From the NCBI GenBank assembly GCA_903876795.1, contig CAIRBK010000084.1, forward strand, positions 1-60,407: a stretch of 60,407 nucleotides of DNA. The letters are read 5' to 3'. Under the pieces are notes generated by a model. It ran no database searches, was not told the origin of the DNA, and saw nothing but the letters and a program-made list of their open reading frames with translations. The stretch comes from an uncultured Verrucomicrobiota bacterium. Its GTDB lineage: Bacteria > Verrucomicrobiota > Verrucomicrobiia > Opitutales > Opitutaceae. The position numbers and the translations under genes were made by a program. Shown piece by piece: positions 8,563 through 16,228 of this stretch; position 1 is the first letter of the stretch; every line of letters begins with the position of its first letter.

Positions 8563-9243
8563 ATGGCCTCTTCCCAGGAACGACCGGTGATTCACGCCCT
8601 CCGCGGTTGGCGCAAGCTCGCGCTCCGGCCGCTGGGCACGGTCATGCACCTGTGGGGTCGGTCCTTGCACGTGGTCGCCTCGCCCGAAACCGAGCGCAAG
8701 TTGAGGCTGAACACAGGGCCGGTCGCCTTCGTGCTTTGGCACAACCGTCTCTTTGTCACCGCCGAGATTTTTCGCCGCTACCGCGGCGGACGGCGTATCT
8801 ACGGCTTGGTTAGCCCCAGCAAGGACGGGGCTTGGCTGGAGGCGTTTTTCTCCTTGATAGGCATCCGCGCCGTGCGCGGATCAAGTCACAAACTCGGTCG
8901 CGAAGCCGTCACCACCCTTGTAGATGTGTTGAGGGCCGGCCATGACATCGGCATCACTCCGGACGGACCACGCGGCCCTCTCTACGAGTTCAAGGCCGGC
9001 GGATTGATCGTGGCGCGTCGTGCCCAAGCACCGCTGCTGCTGGTCGGCTGCCACTACTCGTCATCCTGGCAGCTCCGCAGCTGGGATAAGTTCCACCTGC
9101 CGCGGCCCTTTTCGAGACTGCGGCTGTACTGTGAAGAAATTCCAACGGAACAACTCGGCGACAGGGACTCAGGCGCACAAGCCCTGCAAAGCCGCCTGCG
9201 CACCATGAACCCCGACGAACCGTCAAACCATGTTGTGGTTTAA
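8563..9243 (+). CDS. Lysophospholipid acyltransferase-family protein (DUF374)
   Basis: 226 aa from the ATG at 8563; a longer in-frame start at 8443 adds 40 residues without family similarity. Features of the DUF374 acyltransferase-like group are present: VAFVLWHNRLFVTAE (HNR in place of the classical HX4D), YGLVSPSKDGAWLEAFFSLIGIRAVRGSS (described piecewise: SPSKDG and IRAVRGSS), the GHDIGITPDGPRGP motif, and APLLLVGCHYSSSW. The family is related to LpxL/PlsC-type enzymes, and a role in envelope lipid acylation is inferred. Its stop overlaps by 4 bp the stop of the convergent gene at 9240-9695. Confidence 0.82.
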   Translation: MASSQERPVIHALRGWRKLALRPLGTVMHLWGRSLHVVASPETERKLRLNTGPVAFVLWHNRLFVTAEIFRRYRGGRRIYGLVSPSKDGAWLEAFFSLIGIRAVRGSSHKLGREAVTTLVDVLRAGHDIGITPDGPRGPLYEFKAGGLIVARRAQAPLLLVGCHYSSSWQLRSWDKFHLPRPFSRLRLYCEEIPTEQLGDRDSGAQALQSRLRTMNPDEPSNHVVV

Positions 9244-9695
9244 AACGCGGGCGAAACCACCAGCGAGGAACCGGGTTCAGCGACGAAGTTTTCGCCCACC
9301 GACCAGATCTGGTCATTGATCAGCAGCTTGAAAACGACCGGAGCGGAGACACTCGGGAGCGAGATGCTCCATTGGCTGTCCCCCACGCTCTCCATGGCGA
9401 CACCGGCTTCCCAGCTCAGGCCCTGGCCCTCGCCGCGGATAAAGAGCGTGTTGCCGAAGCCGACATCAATCTGCGCGGAAATGGTGGTCGAAACCAGTTT
9501 GCGAGGGGCTGTCTTCGTAACCGGGGCGACGGCGATCTTCTCGGAGGGCGCCTCGACAACGGCCGTGCGCTTGGGGGCGGCGGCGGCCTTTTTTACGGTC
9601 TTGGCCGGGGCTTTCTTGGCGGCGACTGCGGCGACAGGCTTGGCGGCAACGGCGGTGGAGGGCTTGGCGACTTTGGCCGTGGTGGATTTTTTCAT
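9240..9695 (-). CDS. Lys/Ala-rich N-terminal tail fused to a possible carbohydrate-binding (CBM20/48-like) domain
   Basis: 151 aa. Residues 1-~65 are almost entirely Lys, Ala, Pro, Val and Thr (KVAKPSTAVAAKPVAAVAAK, KKAPAKTVKKAAAAPKR), resembling histone H1-like DNA-binding tails. Residues ~70-151 look like a compact beta-sandwich: FGNTLFIRGEGQGLSW, then a conserved-looking W, then VFKLLINDQIWSVGENF. The G-x-G-x-x-L-x-W ... FK ... W pattern resembles starch- or glycogen-binding modules (CBM20/CBM48, AMPK-beta type). That similarity is my inference from pattern only. The promoter side (9696-9943) is AT-rich. Function unknown. Confidence 0.7.
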   Translation of the reverse strand: MKKSTTAKVAKPSTAVAAKPVAAVAAKKAPAKTVKKAAAAPKRTAVVEAPSEKIAVAPVTKTAPRKLVSTTISAQIDVGFGNTLFIRGEGQGLSWEAGVAMESVGDSQWSISLPSVSAPVVFKLLINDQIWSVGENFVAEPGSSLVVSPAF

Positions 9696-9943
9696 AGTAT
9701 TAATATCTTAGTAATAAGGTTAAGCGAACGGGAGACTTTGGATGCGGATTTCATGCATCAACAGCAAATTGAGGACCAACTGGCAGACACGCTAAGATTT
9801 AACCGGTTCGTCGAATAACCAGAAGCCCCGCGAATAAAGGTATAGCTTACGCTGTCGGCACCGTTGGCCGGTAAATTTCGGGGCGTCTGCAAAATGATGT
9901 TTACTCGCGAGGCACGTCCCCAAAGATAAAACCCTCTCCTGAT

Positions 9944-10019
9944 GGGGCAGTAGCTCAGTTGATAGAGCGCTTCGTTCGCAATGAAGAGGTCGTGGGTTTG
10001 ATTCCCATCTGCTCCACCA
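9944..10019 (+). tRNA. tRNA-Ala (anticodon CGC)
   Basis: A 76-nt cloverleaf with encoded CCA. The acceptor stem GGGGCAG/CTGCTCC contains the G3:U70 wobble pair that identifies tRNA-Ala. The D arm is GCTC...GAGC, the anticodon stem CTTCG/TGAAG with a 7-base loop TTCGCAA giving anticodon CGC (reads GCG), and the T arm GTGGG-TTTGATT-CCCAT. All lengths fit a standard type I tRNA. It lies 68 bp before the histidine kinase gene on the same strand, and no terminator is evident between them. Confidence 0.97.
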
Positions 10020-10087
10020 TTTGGTGCCAAGCCACCCTTGTTTGCCGTTGCCTGAATGCCCCGCCAAGGCACGTTCTCTTCCACGAC

Positions 10088-11128
10088 ATGGGGAACGCGC
10101 TACGTCTCTTAATCTTTTGCCTCGCGCTTGCAGCCGTCGGGTTGTCCGCCGCGATCGGTGAACTTTGGCTGAAACGGCGCGCACACCAACGGCTGCAAAA
10201 CGCCCAAGAGTCCGCACACCTCATCAAACCCGTGCTCGCCGCGCATCAGGGGGACCAGCAGAAAATCACCCTGCTTCTCGTGGTGGTTTCTTTTTCTTCG
10301 CTGGTGGCCATCGCTCTGGCGGCGAACCGGCGTCCCGTCAATTCGTCATTGTCGGAGGAAATCGGTCGCTCGCGGGGTGAAATGAAACAAGTCGAACGGC
10401 TGGCCCGAACCGCCGTGGCCACCGAGGAGGCTCTGTGCTACGAGCGCGCGGAACGCCGTCGCGCCGATGAAAACGCCAGGCTGCACCAGCTTTTGCTCGA
10501 CCAGGCGATCAGTGACAAAATCCGTCTCGGGCGGGACCTCCACGATGGCGTCATCCAATCGCTCTACGCCACCGGGCTCACTCTCGAATCTTCGCGGCAA
10601 AAACGACCGTCCGATCAAGCCGGTGCCGACGCCCTCTTCGAGCGCGGGATGCAAATGCTAAATGGAACCATCCGGGATATACGCGCCTACATTCATTCGC
10701 TGTCCGATTCGCAGGCCCCGGTTCGCCGTGATTTCTCAAATGCTCTGTCCGCCATCCTCAACACCCTCAAAGGCGAGCGGCCGGTTGAGTTTGCCGTGCG
10801 CATCGACGAAGCCGCCGAAGCGCGAATGGGAGCCACGCAAATACCCGACGTGCTCCAGATCATCCAGGAGGCCGTGAGCAACGCACTGCGCCACGGTGAC
10901 GCCTCCCGGATCGATATCCGCCTCCATCAGGATGATGACCACTTGGCCTTGCTCGTGCAGGACAACGGCCGGGGATTCGATCCCGTTCTCTCCAAACCCG
11001 GGGGTCACGGCCTGGCCAATCTCAAGGCCAGATCGGGGCTTCTGGGCGCGGAGTTGCGCCTGGACAGCAAGCCCGGTCAAGGCACCCGCCTGGCCATCAC
11101 CTTTCCCGTGACCACGACCCGGCCATGA
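10088..11128 (+). CDS. NarX/DegS-type sensor histidine kinase (HisKA_3)
   Basis: 346 aa from the ATG at 10088; upstream in-frame codons run through the tRNA and are not coding. Two transmembrane helices (residues ~5-22 LRLLIFCLALAAVGLSAAIG and ~55-77 ITLLLVVVSFSSLVAIALAA) enclose a short periplasmic loop. A coiled region is followed by the HisKA_3 phospho-acceptor motif GRDLHDGVIQSLYATGLTLE (His in DLHDG) and a HATPase with N box QEAVSNALRHG, G1 DNGRGFDP and G2 GHGLANLKARS. There is no recognisable ligand-binding domain beyond the small loop. It overlaps the response regulator by 4 bp (ATGA), so the two are translationally coupled partners. Confidence 0.93.
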   Translation: MGNALRLLIFCLALAAVGLSAAIGELWLKRRAHQRLQNAQESAHLIKPVLAAHQGDQQKITLLLVVVSFSSLVAIALAANRRPVNSSLSEEIGRSRGEMKQVERLARTAVATEEALCYERAERRRADENARLHQLLLDQAISDKIRLGRDLHDGVIQSLYATGLTLESSRQKRPSDQAGADALFERGMQMLNGTIRDIRAYIHSLSDSQAPVRRDFSNALSAILNTLKGERPVEFAVRIDEAAEARMGATQIPDVLQIIQEAVSNALRHGDASRIDIRLHQDDDHLALLVQDNGRGFDPVLSKPGGHGLANLKARSGLLGAELRLDSKPGQGTRLAITFPVTTTRP

Positions 11129-11799
11129 ATACGAAAACCACCCCGATCCGGCTCGTCATTGTTGACGACAGCGAACTTGTCCGTGTCGGCCTCCAAACCC
11201 TGCTGCAAGGAGCTACCGGACTCCAACTGTGCGGCGTCGCCGCGTCGGCCGCGGAAGCTGTGGTCATCTGCAAACGCGAGCACCCCGATGTCGTGCTTCT
11301 CGACATACGACTGCCGGATGGCAACGGCATCGAAGTATGCAAACGCCTGATGGCCGACGGCGGCGATACGCGCGTGATTTTCCTTACATCAAGCTCTGAA
11401 CAGGAAATCGTGGACGAGGCCATCCATGCGGGTGCCCACGGTTATCTGCTCAAGGAAATCAACACCCCTGCCCTCCTGCAGGGTATTCGTGACGTGGCCG
11501 CGGGAAGATCGATTCTCGATCCGCAAATCACCGCCCGCCTGATGGATCTTTTAAAAAATGAACGCACCAAACCCCTCGTCGCCAGCCTCTCACCCCAGGA
11601 ACAACGGGTCCTCGCGTTGATAGCGGCTGGACACACCAACAAGGAAGTGGCGGCCGAAATGGGACTGGCCGAAAAAACGGTCAAAAACTACCTCAGCACC
11701 GTCTTCGAGAAACTCCATGTAACCCGCCGCGCGCAGGCGGCCGCCTATTACACTCAGGCCGCCGCGCGCTCACTAGGGTCCAACGGCCCTAGTCGTTAG
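11125..11799 (+). CDS. NarL/FixJ-family response regulator (REC plus LuxR-type HTH)
   Basis: 224 aa. The receiver domain (residues ~8-125) has the acidic pocket VDDSE, the phospho-acceptor Asp in VVLLDIRLPDGNG and the conserved Lys in GYLLKEI. The C-terminal LuxR/GerE HTH is LSPQEQRVLALIAAGHTNKE, then VAAEMGLAEKTVKNYLSTVF. It is the cognate regulator of the preceding kinase. Its stop codon lies inside one of three palindromes (11773-11867) that separate it from the pseudopilin-like genes. This suggests that it controls those genes or itself, which is an inference from position. Confidence 0.94.
   Translation: MNTKTTPIRLVIVDDSELVRVGLQTLLQGATGLQLCGVAASAAEAVVICKREHPDVVLLDIRLPDGNGIEVCKRLMADGGDTRVIFLTSSSEQEIVDEAIHAGAHGYLLKEINTPALLQGIRDVAAGRSILDPQITARLMDLLKNERTKPLVASLSPQEQRVLALIAAGHTNKEVAAEMGLAEKTVKNYLSTVFEKLHVTRRAQAAAYYTQAAARSLGSNGPSR
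11773..11792. promoter_or_regulatory. Palindrome CTAGGG-N8-CCCTAG at the 3' end of the response regulator gene
   Basis: CTAGGG (11773-11778) and CCCTAG (11787-11792) form a perfect 6-bp inverted repeat. The same half-sites recur at 45725-45742 ahead of the polysaccharide operon. It could be an operator for the NarL-type regulator or an RNA hairpin; the sequence alone does not decide. Confidence 0.45.
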
Positions 11800-11826
11800 G
11801 GTCCAAAAACAGGCTTAAGACCCTAA
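11796..11826. promoter_or_regulatory. Inverted repeat TTAGGGTC-N15-GACCCTAA
   Basis: A perfect 8-bp inverted repeat, 11796-11803 with 11819-11826. It contains the stop codon of the response regulator (11797-11799). It carries an AGGGTC core like the neighbouring palindrome. There is no T-run, so a terminator role is unlikely. Confidence 0.5.
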
Positions 11827-11840
11827 CCATTCGGGCCGGA

Positions 11841-11867
11841 CTGGGTGTAGAGTCATCTCACACCCAG
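11841..11867. promoter_or_regulatory. Inverted repeat CTGGGTGT-N11-ACACCCAG directly before a GTG start
   Basis: A perfect 8-bp arm pair (11841-11848, 11860-11867), extendable by AGA/TCT with a bulge. It ends three bases before the GTG start of the first pseudopilin gene, where a ribosome-binding site would be expected and none is visible. In RNA it could hide or present the start region; in DNA it could be an operator. Confidence 0.45.
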
Positions 11868-11870
11868 AAC

Positions 11871-12518
11871 GTGAACCCGCATAATCCAGCCCCCCGCCCG
11901 GGCCTTTTCTTCCAGAGCAACCGCAAACCGCGAGTACGCGGCGCCACGCTTGTCGAATTGGCAATCTCCTCGACCCTCCTCGCCATCGGCATGGTGGCGA
12001 TTTTCGGATCGTTGCTTTATTCGCGCAAACTCAGTGATGGCAGCGTCAGTCAAAACGCGGCCATCACCGTCGTCCAAGGCTACATTGAGCAGATGAAAAA
12101 CATGGAATTCGACGATCTGCCCTACATCACATCAACGGGCACCGTGATTGCCGGGGCGGGCGCGACCTCGAAAGAAATACCCACTCGACTGAGCGCCACG
12201 GTGTCGGACTCGCTCACCATATCCACAGCCACGACCCTGCCCTCGCTGTCCACGCTGGGGATCACCGCCTCGACGGAAATCACCGGGGTCAACGAAAATA
12301 CCAAGACGATCGACGTCAACAGCACCCCCAGCGACACCATCGACGATCTGCGCCTGAATCTCCGCGTTTGGATTCAAGACATAAGCAATCCAAGCATTAG
12401 CGCCACTCAGGTTCGATCCATCACGATCCAATACGCATGGCAGAGCGGCTTCGGCACCAATGCCCGCATTTATCGCAGTTCCGTCCGCACCATCCGCTCC
12501 AACGTCCCTACTTACTGA
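11871..12518 (+). CDS. Type II/IV pseudopilin-like protein (PilV/GspI-like)
   Basis: 215 aa with a GTG start; no ATG is available before the pilin motif. After a basic leader of ~24 residues comes the prepilin peptidase site G/ATLVELAISS with Glu at +5 and a hydrophobic helix TLLAIGMVAIFGSLLYS. The remainder is Thr/Ser/Ile-rich, with no conserved domain I recognise. It is the first of three consecutive genes with N-terminal pilin-like helices, suggesting a small pseudopilus or type IV pilus tip complex. No secretion ATPase, platform protein or peptidase is in the window, so the assembly machinery must be encoded elsewhere. Confidence 0.8.
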   Translation: MNPHNPAPRPGLFFQSNRKPRVRGATLVELAISSTLLAIGMVAIFGSLLYSRKLSDGSVSQNAAITVVQGYIEQMKNMEFDDLPYITSTGTVIAGAGATSKEIPTRLSATVSDSLTISTATTLPSLSTLGITASTEITGVNENTKTIDVNSTPSDTIDDLRLNLRVWIQDISNPSISATQVRSITIQYAWQSGFGTNARIYRSSVRTIRSNVPTY

Positions 12519-12519
12519 T

Positions 12520-13203
12520 ATGACCCGAAAAAACGCCAACCCCCGTTCGGGGCGACCACCCGGTGGCCACGGTGGCATGACTCTCGTGGAAATCATGATC
12601 GTCCTCGGAATCACTTCGCTGGTCCTGGGAGGCCTGTTCAGCTTTTTTATACAAAGCCTCAACATCTACCATTTCGACTCTGGAAAGCTTCTGGTGAACA
12701 GGGACATGCGCACGTTCACCGCCGAGATGACCGACAATGCGACCTATGCCAATTACTTCGTGATCTACCCCTCGTTCACCGCGCGCTCGCTCACCGTCGA
12801 TGGCGTGACATCCAACAACAAAATCTACCCCGGCCAGTCGGGAAACATGCTGGTGTTGGTTTATCTCGATCCGGCCGACGACAGCAAAATCAGCCGCATC
12901 GTGGGTTATTATCGTGACCCCAAAGAATCCGACGGCGAGGCACCCGTGCGAAAATTTGAACGGTCCTTCAGCCCGAGCAGCACGGAGAACCTTTGGACAC
13001 TCTTGCCCGCAACGACCACCGCACAGACCAATCCCGAGGTCATCGAGCTTTCGAGAAACATAGGCTCCCAGTCCCTTTTCTACAATTTCTACGGCCGCAG
13101 CGTGCTCGTGAAATGCGACATCATTCATCGCACCAACACCGGCGCCAACCGCTACGAGCGCGCGACCAACACCTATAATTTCACCGTCTCCCCCCGCGGT
13201 TGA
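12520..13203 (+). CDS. Prepilin-type protein (PilW/GspJ-like)
   Basis: 227 aa from the ATG at 12520, one base after the previous stop codon. The leader is rich in Arg/Gly/Pro, and the processing site GGHGG/MTLVEIMIVLG has Glu at +5, followed by the helix ITSLVLGGLFSFFIQS. The globular part ends with FYNFYGRSVLVKCDIIHRT and a beta-rich C-terminus, as in PilW/GspJ minor pilins. Tight spacing indicates co-translation with its neighbours. Confidence in the prepilin class is high, and the exact minor-pilin role is inferred from gene order. Confidence 0.82.
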   Translation: MTRKNANPRSGRPPGGHGGMTLVEIMIVLGITSLVLGGLFSFFIQSLNIYHFDSGKLLVNRDMRTFTAEMTDNATYANYFVIYPSFTARSLTVDGVTSNNKIYPGQSGNMLVLVYLDPADDSKISRIVGYYRDPKESDGEAPVRKFERSFSPSSTENLWTLLPATTTAQTNPEVIELSRNIGSQSLFYNFYGRSVLVKCDIIHRTNTGANRYERATNTYNFTVSPRG

Positions 13204-13212
13204 CCACCTCCC

Positions 13213-15633
13213 ATGCCCGCCATGAACCCGCCCCATGCCTCCGCCCGCGGCTCCATCATCCTTGGTGTCGTGATCTTCACCAGCGTCTCGCTGTTGATCA
13301 TCGCCAGTCTGCTCAGCTGGAGCATGACGGAACGCAAGATGAACTACCGTCACGCCCTGCGTCTGGAGGCACGCAGCGCCGCCGAGGCCCTTGCGGAATA
13401 CGGTTTCGCCCAGATTAGGGAAAAAATGGCCACACGCAGCACGATCAGTCTCGACCCCGCCGGCTCCGACGCCCTCGCCATGCCCCCGACCAGTTTCTGG
13501 TCCGGCAGCAACGTCCGAGTATCGGACAATGAGCTCATTGGTGGAACCGTTGAAATCATTCCGGCATCCGGAGCGTCGTATTATTACAACCCCGCCAATC
13601 CAAATAACGAAAACGACCCCTTGAGCGGGAAAAATGTATTTCGACGAGATATACGCGTGATCGCCAAAGCCACCGTCGCCCCCCCAAACAATCAGGGCGG
13701 AGCCATCACCGCCTATATGTCTCAACGCATCTCGGTTCGCGGCGCCCCCCTCTTCGCCCACGCGATCTTCTACAACATGGACCTGGAGATTTTCAACGGC
13801 CCGGCCATGACCATCACGGGCCCCGTCCACACCAACGGCAACCTCTACCTCTACCCGGATAATTCGCTCACCTTCACCGACAACGTCACCGCCTCGGGAC
13901 GCATCTACCACGCCAAGAAACCGGGCGACAATTCGGCCGACGGCAACAGCGCGGCCGGCCGCACGGGCTCGGTGAACTTCCGCAACACCTACGGCCAATA
14001 CCTCAACCTTCGCGACAGCACTGTCTGGAAAGACAGCACCCAAGGTGCCGGCACGGCCGCCGCCGACTGGAGCGGCTTCCGCGATTACAGCTCCCAGCGG
14101 TGGAACGGCTATCTCCAAACCGCCGCCCATGGCGTGGACAACTACTCCCCGGTCGCCATCGGCCGCTACCTGGAAGACACGTCACCGGGCGTCGGCTCAG
14201 ACGACTCGGTAAACTCCGGCCGCTCCATCATTGAACCTTCCAACTGGCCCACGGATACCACGGCCTCCGACTACGTTTCCAGAAAGGAAGTGGAGCAGCA
14301 AAAATACGCCAACGACGCCGGCATCTACATTTCCGTCGATCCCGCCACCCGATCAGTCTCGGTCTCCAGCAGGAGCAAGACCGACCCCACCAAGAACAAA
14401 GTTCTCACCCTTCCCTCCGGCAACACCTTGGTGACCTACAAGGCTTATGAAGCCACATCGACCTACAACACCACCGAGTCGCTGAAAACCTACGCCGTCA
14501 CCACCACCGGCACCGGATCCAATGCGGGCAAATTCAAATACAAGCCCACGACCACGTCCACTACCACGCCGATGACGATCACCTACACCAGCAGCGGCAG
14601 CACCACCACGTCGGGCTCGAGCGTCACCAACTCGCCGACCACGGGATCGGAGACGGCCTGGCGGACCAGCCCGCCATCCGACCACAACTCCACCACCGTC
14701 GCCAGCACAACACCAACCACGCCGGCATTCACGGCGGGCAACCAGGGAATGTACGACCGCCGTCGCAAAAAAGGGACTGATCTGATCGAACTCGACATGG
14801 ACGCCTTGCGCAAAGCCGTCGCCGCCATGGACGGAAAAAGCACGGCTCAAACCAGCTCCGGCTCCGCCTCGGTGACCTCATCCGACACCATAGTTGGTCT
14901 GACCACGAGCGACTGGACCGGCATCGTCTATGTCGAAGTCCAGGGAGGCCCCACCACCGATCCAAAAACCGGCCTTACCAATGGCGCCACGGCCCCCGAG
15001 AGCATGCAGACCAGCGTGCGGATCATCAACGGCAAGGGCAAGGTCGCCTCCTACGGCACCGCCAACGAGGGCCTTACCATCGCCACCAACGCCCCCGTTT
15101 ATATCAAAGGCAACTTCAACGCCGACGGCTCCACCTCCACCGCGAGCCCCAACTCCGCAACCGATCCGGAGACCGGCGAAGTCCCCGCCGCGATCGTCGG
15201 CGATTCCGTGACCATCCTCTCCGAAAACTTCAACGACGCCACCACTCACTCCACCGCCAGTCCGACCGCCTCCACAAACACCATCGAGGTTTCGGCCGCG
15301 CTGCTGGTGGGCCTGACCCCCACCAACAAAGACGGCACCGGCAATACCAGCGGTGGCGCCCACAACCTTCCGAGATTCCTGGAAAACTGGAGCGGCAAGA
15401 GTGTCTTTATCCGCGGCTCGCTGGTCTCCCTCTTCGAGTCGCGCGTGGCCACCGAACCGCACAGCTCCTCGGGTTATTATTCCCCGCCCGCCCGCAACTG
15501 GGGCTTCAACTCCATCTTCCGCAACGGCCGCTACCCACCGGGCACTCCTCGCGTGATGTCTTATCGCCGCGTGGACTTCACCGACCTGAACGCAGCCGAA
15601 TACGAGGACGCCCGGACGTCCTTCAACTGGTAA
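13213..15633 (+). CDS. Large pilus-associated protein with PilX/GspK-like N-terminus
   Basis: 806 aa. The N-terminus is ARGSIILGVVIFTSVSLLII, then SLLSWSMTERKMNYRHALRLEARSAAEALAEY (given here as landmarks SLLSWS and EARSAAEALAEY). This is the PilX/GspK-type helix, in which position +5 is not Glu, followed by the AEA-rich amphipathic stretch. The central ~450-540 region is a Thr/Ser linker (TSTTTPMTITYTSSGSTTTS). The rest is a large exported, probably beta-helical, domain with no recognised family. GspK is normally ~320 aa, so this is an outsized version. It overlaps rdgB tail-to-tail by 11 bp. Confidence 0.7.
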   Translation: MPAMNPPHASARGSIILGVVIFTSVSLLIIASLLSWSMTERKMNYRHALRLEARSAAEALAEYGFAQIREKMATRSTISLDPAGSDALAMPPTSFWSGSNVRVSDNELIGGTVEIIPASGASYYYNPANPNNENDPLSGKNVFRRDIRVIAKATVAPPNNQGGAITAYMSQRISVRGAPLFAHAIFYNMDLEIFNGPAMTITGPVHTNGNLYLYPDNSLTFTDNVTASGRIYHAKKPGDNSADGNSAAGRTGSVNFRNTYGQYLNLRDSTVWKDSTQGAGTAAADWSGFRDYSSQRWNGYLQTAAHGVDNYSPVAIGRYLEDTSPGVGSDDSVNSGRSIIEPSNWPTDTTASDYVSRKEVEQQKYANDAGIYISVDPATRSVSVSSRSKTDPTKNKVLTLPSGNTLVTYKAYEATSTYNTTESLKTYAVTTTGTGSNAGKFKYKPTTTSTTTPMTITYTSSGSTTTSGSSVTNSPTTGSETAWRTSPPSDHNSTTVASTTPTTPAFTAGNQGMYDRRRKKGTDLIELDMDALRKAVAAMDGKSTAQTSSGSASVTSSDTIVGLTTSDWTGIVYVEVQGGPTTDPKTGLTNGATAPESMQTSVRIINGKGKVASYGTANEGLTIATNAPVYIKGNFNADGSTSTASPNSATDPETGEVPAAIVGDSVTILSENFNDATTHSTASPTASTNTIEVSAALLVGLTPTNKDGTGNTSGGAHNLPRFLENWSGKSVFIRGSLVSLFESRVATEPHSSSGYYSPPARNWGFNSIFRNGRYPPGTPRVMSYRRVDFTDLNAAEYEDARTSFNW

Positions 15634-16228
15634 GCCTGAGCAAATGCTCCGCGAGCCGGGCCCAGGCCCGGCCGCGATGGCTGAGAGTATTTTTGACCGT
15701 GTCACCAAGCTCGGCGAAACTCAGTTCGCAACCCTCGGGCACAAACAGAGGATCGTAACCAAACCCCGCCCCGCCCCTGGGCTCCTGGCTTAGTCGGCCG
15801 TCGCAACGCCCTGCAAACACCGCCTCCGCTCCCTTGGGTCCGGCAAGCAGCAGGACGCAGACAAAATACGCACCGCGCTTTTCCCCGGGCACGCCGCGCA
15901 TCACTTCGACCAGTTTGCGCAGATTGGCCGCTCCGTCGCCCAGCGGTCCCGCGTAGTAGGCCGACTCCACTCCGGGCCCCCCGCCCAGTGCATCGACGCA
16001 CAGGCCGCTGTCATCTGCGAGCACCCACGCTTCATCGGGCAAAATCGCCTTTAAGGCCAACGCCTTCTTGCGGGCGTTGCCGATAAAGGTGCCCGTATCC
16101 TCCGCGACCGGCGGCATCCCCCCGGCGGCCTTGGCCGACACGATCTCCACCGCCAACCCTCCGGCCAGGGCGAGCGAGTTCATTTCCGCGACTTTGTGGG
16201 CGTTACCTGAGGCTAAAAACAGTTTCAT
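15623..16228 (-). CDS. rdgB: Non-canonical purine NTP pyrophosphatase (RdgB/HAM1)
   Basis: 201 aa, full length for the family. It removes ITP/XTP/dITP from the nucleotide pool by pyrophosphate release. Family motifs: MKLFLASGNAHKVAEM (the N-terminal SGN-K substrate loop), AEDTGTFIGNARKKA, VLADDSGLCVDALGGGPGVE, SQEPRGGAGFGYDPLFVPEG and the C-terminal SHRGRAWARL. It overlaps the 3' end of ribD by 26 bp on the same strand, so the two are probably co-transcribed. Its 3' end overlaps the pilus gene on the opposite strand. Confidence 0.95.
   Translation of the reverse strand: MKLFLASGNAHKVAEMNSLALAGGLAVEIVSAKAAGGMPPVAEDTGTFIGNARKKALALKAILPDEAWVLADDSGLCVDALGGGPGVESAYYAGPLGDGAANLRKLVEVMRGVPGEKRGAYFVCVLLLAGPKGAEAVFAGRCDGRLSQEPRGGAGFGYDPLFVPEGCELSFAELGDTVKNTLSHRGRAWARLAEHLLRLTS

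Noticed and set aside
9825-9884. Structured RNA upstream of the tRNA-Ala gene (GCCCCG pairing with CGGGGC)
   Set aside because: Only one 6-bp closing stem is convincing; the interior pairing is weak and no family core was recognised.
12508-14130. 540-codon frame opposite the pseudopilin genes
   Set aside because: Gly/Val/Ala-rich reverse-frame translation; the plus-strand genes have clear prepilin motifs and tight operon spacing.
13213-15633. Tandem-repeat protein interpretation of the Thr/Ser region
   Set aside because: The region is low-complexity but has no regular repeat unit on inspection.
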